A stretch of 33,037 nucleotides of DNA from Gilliamella bombi (GTDB lineage Bacteria; Pseudomonadota; Gammaproteobacteria; Enterobacterales; Orbaceae): NCBI RefSeq assembly GCF_900103255.1, contig NZ_FMWS01000026.1:1-33037 (forward strand), in the 5' to 3' direction. Numbering within the stretch: the first letter of the stretch is position 1; each line of letters starts with the position of its first letter. The notes beneath the pieces were generated by a model. It was given only the letters and a program-made list of their open reading frames with translations. It made no database searches and was not told the origin of the DNA. The position numbers and the translations under genes are program-made. This document shows positions 28,473 through 33,037 of this stretch, in pieces.

Positions 28473-28494
28473 ACCCTAGCTAGTCTAGGGTTTT
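28473..28494 (+). terminator. Rho-independent terminator of aspT-aspD
   Basis: CCCTAG / CTAGGG stem (28474-28479 and 28485-28490) with a five-base loop, followed by TTTT, 35 bases past the aspD stop. Confidence 0.75.
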
Positions 28495-28848
28495 ATTCAA
28501 CCAAAATGTTGTAAATTTTCTACTACTGATGTATCCAAAAGTAACAGTATTACGGCAATCTATCTTTTGAGAAAATATAAAATCAATATACTACCTGAGT
28601 TATGTAAAACGAAAAATAGACCTATCTTTATAACGTTAAAAGGTTAATATAACCATTTATACGTCGTCAAAATATGCTGACAAATAAGCGAGCATAACAC
28701 GTCAAAAAAGCGTGTTGGAAGTGTTAGGTATTTTGTCAAGAATAAAATATAGCTGATTTGTCAAAACCGAAATAAAGTCAAATATTATCATTTAACTACT
28801 TTGATCGTTTTTGATAAGTTAACACTAAACTTCTATCTTTAATTTATA

Positions 28849-28854
28849 TATAAT
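28849..28854 (+). promoter_or_regulatory. Putative -10 box of purH
   Basis: A perfect TATAAT about 47 bases before the start codon. No -35 box at the right distance is convincing, so an activator or other factor may be needed. Confidence 0.4.
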
Positions 28855-28900
28855 GTTGGCTCAATAACTTAGATTGTAGATATCAATTTCGGAGCCTTTC

Positions 28901-30493
28901 ATGCAGCAGTTTCGTCCTATCCGTCGTGCTTTACTTAGTGTGTCCGACAAAACCGGTATTTTAGAATTTGCAAAAGCCTTATCAGAACGTAATGTGGAAC
29001 TCCTTTCGACTGGGGGGACAGCAAAATTATTAATGGAAAACCAAATACCTGTTATTGAAGTATCAAATTACACTGGTTTCCCTGAAATGATGAACGGGAG
29101 AGTTAAAACTTTACATCCTAAAATTCATGGGGCAATTTTAGGGCGACGGGGTATTGATGATGATATTATGCAACAACACCAAATTGCACCGATTGATATG
29201 GTTGTCGTTAATCTTTACCCCTTCGCGCAGACTGTCGCTAAACCAGATTGTACGTTAGATGATGCGGTTGAAAACATTGACATTGGTGGCCCGACAATGG
29301 TTCGATCTGCTGCCAAAAATCATAAAGATGTTGCCATTGTAGTTGATTGTGGTGATTATGAAAATATCATCAATATGATGGATAGTAACCAAAACTCCCT
29401 TTCATTTAAATATCGTTTTAACCTTGCAATTAAAGCCTTTGAACACACGGCTAAATATGATGGTATGATTGCCAACTATTTTGGGCGATTAGTGCCACCT
29501 TACATGGGTGAAACCAATCAACCATCGGGCGAGTTTCCTCGAACTTTAAATCTACAATTCATTAAAAAACAGAATATGCGTTACGGTGAAAACGCGCATC
29601 AGCAAGCGGCTTTTTATGTTGAGCAAGATGTCAAAGAAGCCTCGATTGCAACAGCAAACCAATTGCAAGGTAAAGCCCTTTCTTATAACAATATTGCTGA
29701 TACAGACGCTGCGCTTGAATGTGTAAAATCATTTGATGAGCCAGCATGTGTGATTGTAAAACATGCTAATCCTTGTGGTGTAGCGGTTAGTGATAATATT
29801 TTACATGCTTATGAAAAAGCCTTTAAAACTGATCCAACTTCAGCTTTTGGTGGCATTATAGCCTTTAATCGACAGCTTGATGTAGATACCGCAAAAGCCA
29901 TTGTTGATAAACAATTTGTAGAAGTAATTATTGCCCCATCAGTTAGCCAAGAAGCTTTAGCCATTACTCAAGCTAAAAAAAATGTGCGTGTACTTGAATG
30001 TGGTGAGTGGTCAACATCAGCATCAGTAAGTTTAGATTTTAAACGTGTCAATGGCGGTTTATTAGTGCAAGATCGCGATCTAGGTATGATATCGCCAAAT
30101 GAATTAACTGTAGTAACCAAACGTAACCCCACTGCTCAAGAGCTTTCAGATGCGCTATTTTGTTGGAAAGTGGCAAAATTTGTTAAGTCAAATGCCATTG
30201 TCTATGCAAAAGATAATATGACAATTGGTATTGGAGCAGGGCAGATGAGTCGTGTTTACTCTGCTAAGATAGCGGGAATTAAAGCTAAAGATGAAAATTT
30301 AAACGTTGCTGGATCAGTTGTTGCTTCAGATGCGTTTTTCCCATTTAGAGATGGCGTCGATGCCGCTGCAGCCGCAGGTGTGACTTGTGTGATTCAACCT
30401 GGTGGCTCGATTCGAGATGATGAAGTGATCCAAGCCGCAAATGAGCACAATATCGCGATGATCTTTACTAAAATGCGTCATTTTAGGCATTAA
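28901..30493 (+). CDS. purH: Bifunctional AICAR formyltransferase / IMP cyclohydrolase
   Basis: PurH carries out the last two steps of IMP synthesis: 10-formyl-THF-dependent formylation of AICAR and ring closure. The N-terminal methylglyoxal-synthase-like cyclohydrolase domain (about 1-150) has SVSDKTG and STGGTAKLL. The C-terminal transformylase domain carries RYGENAHQ, the catalytic VKHANPCG and [11 protein letters not shown]. Length (530) matches E. coli (529). GGAG lies about eight bases upstream of the ATG. It heads a purH-purD pair and uses the 10-formyl-THF that Fhs, also in this window, can supply from formate. Confidence 0.98.
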   Translation: MQQFRPIRRALLSVSDKTGILEFAKALSERNVELLSTGGTAKLLMENQIPVIEVSNYTGFPEMMNGRVKTLHPKIHGAILGRRGIDDDIMQQHQIAPIDMVVVNLYPFAQTVAKPDCTLDDAVENIDIGGPTMVRSAAKNHKDVAIVVDCGDYENIINMMDSNQNSLSFKYRFNLAIKAFEHTAKYDGMIANYFGRLVPPYMGETNQPSGEFPRTLNLQFIKKQNMRYGENAHQQAAFYVEQDVKEASIATANQLQGKALSYNNIADTDAALECVKSFDEPACVIVKHANPCGVAVSDNILHAYEKAFKTDPTSAFGGIIAFNRQLDVDTAKAIVDKQFVEVIIAPSVSQEALAITQAKKNVRVLECGEWSTSASVSLDFKRVNGGLLVQDRDLGMISPNELTVVTKRNPTAQELSDALFCWKVAKFVKSNAIVYAKDNMTIGIGAGQMSRVYSAKIAGIKAKDENLNVAGSVVASDAFFPFRDGVDAAAAAGVTCVIQPGGSIRDDEVIQAANEHNIAMIFTKMRHFRH

Positions 30494-30576
30494 TTGTGTG
30501 ATCACTTTGTTAGTTTTTAAAAAGAGTTATCTATATATATCTTTATATTATGAAAGGCATCTTAAAAGGATCTTTT

Positions 30577-31875
30577 ATGAAAGTATTAGTAATTGGTAAT
30601 GGTGGGCGTGAACATGCGCTTGCTTGGAAAGTAGCACAATCTCCATTGGTTTCTAAAGTTTTTGTTGCCCCCGGCAATGCTGGTACTGCACTGGAACCAA
30701 GTTTAGAAAATATTAATATCAAAGTCACCGATGTGAGTGGACTGCTTAATTTTGCCCAGCAACAGCAAGTGGATTTGACCATTGTTGGTCCTGAAGCACC
30801 ACTGGTTATTGGCATTGTTGATAGCTTCCAAAAAGCAGGATTGAAAATCTTCGGTCCAACAAAATCGGCCGCTCAACTGGAAGGCTCAAAAGCTTTTACT
30901 AAAGATTTTTTAGCACGTCATAAAATTCCAACAGCTGAATATCAAAACTTTACTGAAGTGGAACCAGCAATTGCTTATATCCGTGAAAAGGGCGCACCGA
31001 TCGTGATTAAAGCCGATGGACTTGCGGCTGGTAAAGGCGTTATTGTTGCCATGACACTAAAAGAGGCCGAAGACGCCGTTCGTGATATGTTAGCTGGAAA
31101 TGCCTTTGGTGATGCAGGTCATCGAGTAGTGATTGAAGAGTTTCTCGAGGGTGAAGAAGCTAGCTTTATTGTCATGGTGGATGGTAAACATGTAGAGCCA
31201 ATGGCAACTAGCCAAGATCATAAACGTGTTGGCGATGGCGATACAGGTTTAAACACGGGTGGCATGGGCGCGTATTCGCCAGCTCCTGTTGTAACTGATG
31301 CGGTTTTTGCAAAGGTAATGGATGAAATCATTTATCCAACGGTCAATGGTATGGCGCAAGAAGGCAACGTCTATGTCGGCTTTTTATATGCTGGCTTAAT
31401 GATTGACAAAAACGGCAATCCCAAAGTTATTGAATTCAACTGCCGATTTGGCGATCCTGAAACACAGCCGATAATGATGCGAATGCAATCAGATTTGGTC
31501 AAACTTTGCTTAGCGGCGGTAGAAGGCAAATTAGATACGGTCAAATCAAAATGGGATCCAAGATCCGCATTAGGTGTAGTGCTAGCTGCAGGCGGTTACC
31601 CGGGTGAATATCATACCCAAGATATAATTCTTGGACTACCGGCAGAATCAACCGAAGATTGCAAAATTTTCCATGCAGGTACTAGTTTAGAAAAAGGGCG
31701 AGTCTACACCAATGGGGGACGAGTATTATGTGTAACTGCACTTGGCAACACAGTACTTGAAGCTCAACAACGTGCTTATCAGCAAGCCAAAGACATCTAT
31801 TGGCATGGTTGTTTTTATCGGCATGATATTGGTTACCGTGCAATTGAGCGGGAACAAAACACACATAAACCTTAA
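30577..31875 (+). CDS. purD: Phosphoribosylamine-glycine ligase
   Basis: PurD joins glycine to phosphoribosylamine with ATP, the second step of purine synthesis. The protein begins MKVLVIGNGGREHALAW, as in E. coli PurD, and has the ATP-grasp blocks GPTKSAAQLEGSKAF, IKADGLAAGKGV and EFNCRFGDPE. At 432 residues it fits the family. The ATG at 30577 is chosen because AAAAGGA ends close upstream and the homologues start here; an in-frame ATG at 30550 would add nine residues. The gap from purH is 83 bases with no terminator, so co-transcription is likely. A short AAAAG-GAT-CTTTT palindrome covers the ribosome site. Confidence 0.98.
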   Translation: MKVLVIGNGGREHALAWKVAQSPLVSKVFVAPGNAGTALEPSLENINIKVTDVSGLLNFAQQQQVDLTIVGPEAPLVIGIVDSFQKAGLKIFGPTKSAAQLEGSKAFTKDFLARHKIPTAEYQNFTEVEPAIAYIREKGAPIVIKADGLAAGKGVIVAMTLKEAEDAVRDMLAGNAFGDAGHRVVIEEFLEGEEASFIVMVDGKHVEPMATSQDHKRVGDGDTGLNTGGMGAYSPAPVVTDAVFAKVMDEIIYPTVNGMAQEGNVYVGFLYAGLMIDKNGNPKVIEFNCRFGDPETQPIMMRMQSDLVKLCLAAVEGKLDTVKSKWDPRSALGVVLAAGGYPGEYHTQDIILGLPAESTEDCKIFHAGTSLEKGRVYTNGGRVLCVTALGNTVLEAQQRAYQQAKDIYWHGCFYRHDIGYRAIEREQNTHKP

Positions 31876-31988
31876 TTTTAATGTTACTTAATTATGGCGT
31901 TTAATGACGCCGTAGTTGGTATGAACGAAAGATTAACCCAATAGTTATCAATTTTTATTAAATTTTTAGTGAAAATGGGGGAAGGAGA

Positions 31989-32877
31989 GTGAACAAATTA
32001 TTAGCAGTGTTGGGCGATGATACGACAACAGGTGGTAAAGTGATTTCTGCATCAAATGGAGGGTTTTCTCAAGGTCAAGGCATTGCATGCTTAGGCGATT
32101 ACGCAAGTTGTCCTAAATGTACAAAAGGATATGGTTCCATTATTGAAGGAACATATGATTGTATTGTAGAAGGTAAACCAGCTGCGTATGATGGTTGCAT
32201 TATAGCTTGTGGATGCCCAATAGGCGATAATCGAATTATCGCAACTAAAAGCTTTGCTTATGTTAATGTTGCAAGTCATTCATCAGCGAAAAGCTCAAGT
32301 TTTAAAATGCCTAGCTCTTCAGAAACCTCATTACCTATTTTTCAAAACCTGATGTATACGCAAAGTGACTCATCACTTGAAATGAGTGACGACACGTCAA
32401 AAATTCGATTGGATGCCAAGCGCTTAATGGACTGTACCCACGAACTATGCGAAAAACACCTTTATTATAACGAAATAAAACAAGCTTTTATTGATGATGT
32501 TGATACATATGCCATGAATATTGTCAATAAAGTTGAAAGTGGTGAAATGAGTTATGAGGAAGGCGCAAAGAAAATAAAGACTGAAGAAAATAATTTGTTA
32601 GAGCAAAGTTTTATATGGTTGAAAAATGGTTTGTCTATTTTTGGTGGTGTAGGAATGATTCAAAATGGGGTAGCATTTTGTTCTGCGGGATGGTCATGTC
32701 TTATTGGTGCCCCTATGATAGCGCATGGAGTAAATGGAATATATGAAGGAGGATCTGGTATTGTTAATGGTGTTATGAACGAGATTGATGGAGGCAACAG
32801 AAGTATGGAAGTTGATGGGCCTTTAAGAAGTTGGTATAAAGATGCTGCCGAGTCTTTAGGTTTTGATTCTTCTGGTA
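31989..32877 (+). pseudogene. PAAR-domain type VI secretion protein, truncated by an insertion sequence
   Basis: The N-terminal part (about residues 1-90) is a PAAR domain, the sharp tip that caps the VgrG spike of a type VI secretion system. It shows GDDTTTGGKV, CLGDYASCPKC and CIIACGCPIGDNR. A helical acidic linker (about 125-205) follows, then a hydrophobic glycine-rich segment (about 212-262) and GPLRSWYKDAAESLGF. This end recalls the DUF4225 domain found in PAAR-linked putative effectors, but I am not sure of the family. The frame stays open to 32951, but from about Met297 (32877) the bases are the end of an IS3-family element, so the last 24 residues are foreign and the true C-terminus is lost. 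The start is GTG with GGGGG seven bases upstream. The remaining part and any immunity gene lie beyond the window. Confidence 0.75.
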
Positions 32878-33037
32878 TGTCCACACTTTTTAGCACCAAA
32901 AAGATAAGGTCATCGATTTCTTTTGTATTCAATCGGCGACTGGTAATTTAATGTTGAATGAAGTCGATTATAATTAAACCAATCCACATAGTGATTAAAT
33001 TCCAATTTAAGTTGCACCAGTGAATCAAAAATAGTAT
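32878..33037 (-). mobile_element. IS3-family insertion sequence, right end only
   Basis: The element enters from the right edge of the window with its transposase on the minus strand. Its outer end is placed at 32878, where TGTCCACAC begins. IS3-family ends start with TG, and many have this type of sequence. The boundary could be off by a few bases because the other end and the target duplication are not in the window. Confidence 0.7.
32910..33037 (-). CDS. IS3-family transposase (OrfB), C-terminal 41 residues, partial
   Basis: Read on the minus strand from the window edge, the frame gives a run beginning TIFDSLVQLKLEFN, continuing with YVDWFNYNRLHSTLNYQSP and ending IEYKRNR before a TGA stop at 32910-32912. 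This is the conserved end of the DDE integrase-type transposase of IS3-family elements: a Tyr-Trp-Asn-rich helix, RLHSTL, then SPIEY. The 5' part, including the DDE acidic residues, is outside the window. The stop lies 32 bases inside the proposed IS end, a normal distance for the family. The group within IS3 cannot be decided from this piece. Confidence 0.85.
   Translation of the reverse strand, partial: TIFDSLVQLKLEFNHYVDWFNYNRLHSTLNYQSPIEYKRNR

Larger units (their letters stand above)
28439..28900. other. 462-base leader between aspD and purH
   Basis: No open frame of interest. After the aspD terminator come an AACACG / CGTGTT stem (28696-28701 and 28711-28716), five copies of GTCAA on the plus strand (28666, 28701, 28735, 28760 and 28777) and a perfect TATAAT at 28849-28854 about 47 bases before the purH ATG. 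I find no convincing PurR operator and no recognised riboswitch. Confidence 0.6.

Noticed and set aside
28625-28645. PurR operator around AACGTT in the purH leader
   Set aside because: Only the central AACGTT fits; the outer bases do not match the ACGCAAACGTTTGCGT consensus.
30550-30576. Upstream ATG for purD adding nine residues
   Set aside because: Homologous PurD proteins begin MKVLVIGNGGREHALAW, which is the ATG at 30577 with AAAAGGA just upstream.
31896-31911. Terminator after purD (GGCGT / ACGCC stem)
   Set aside because: The stem is only five bases and is followed by GTAGTTGG with no T run.
32660-32932. Minus-strand 90-residue open frame across the PAAR gene end
   Set aside because: It lies in a different frame from the transposase and is antisense to the PAAR protein; no family features.

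Overview
The window looks like a chromosomal segment of an AT-rich gammaproteobacterium. glmU-glmS, hemG, typA, sohB and purH-purD are all close in sequence to the Enterobacterales proteins. The low GC, the aryl polyene (APE) cluster and the aspD/aspT pair would fit the Orbaceae (bee-gut Gilliamella or Frischella). That family placement is an inference and was not tested by any search.

Layout. (1) 136-3357, minus: glmU then glmS, a two-gene UDP-GlcNAc operon. (2) 3497-6022, plus: hemG, then typA behind its own promoter, which carries a CRP/FNR-like palindrome. A hairpin terminator at 6048-6077 contains the stop codon of the convergent gene. (3) 6057-8185, minus: formate-tetrahydrofolate ligase (fhs) translationally coupled (TAATG) to a small RnfB-like two-cluster ferredoxin. 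(4) 8341-9456, plus: sohB, with a terminator at its stop codon. (5) 9560-24791: a complete APE pigment locus. Sixteen tightly packed minus-strand genes (apeC to apeR) diverge from a plus-strand methyltransferase (apeB) and a small lipoprotein. (6) 25116-28438, plus: aspT (aspartate/alanine antiporter) and aspD (aspartate 4-decarboxylase). (7) 28901-31875, plus: purH and purD behind a 462-base leader. (8) 31989-33037: a type VI secretion PAAR protein with a C-terminal effector-like domain. The gene is cut off by the end of an IS3-family element, whose transposase 3' end runs off the window on the minus strand.

How the genes work together. In the APE locus, ApeH should load an aryl acid onto an acyl carrier protein (ApeE or ApeF). 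ApeO with the Cys-less partner ApeC, plus ApeR, extend the chain. ApeQ reduces and ApeI/ApeP dehydrate to give the conjugated polyene. ApeB methylates the aryl head. ApeD, ApeJ and ApeK handle acyl transfer, glycosylation and thioester release. ApeG, ApeL, ApeM, ApeN and the small lipoprotein are envelope proteins that should move or anchor the pigment in the outer membrane. No aryl ammonia lyase lies in the locus, so the aryl starter probably comes from elsewhere in the genome. AspT and AspD together make an aspartate-to-alanine cycle that consumes a cytoplasmic proton and builds proton-motive force.

Most notable points: the complementary loss of active-site residues in the two APE dehydratases, the IS-truncated PAAR effector, the fhs-ferredoxin coupling, and a purH leader with five GTCAA repeats. 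No tRNA, rRNA or CRISPR array was seen. Bases 1-135 hold nothing recognisable.
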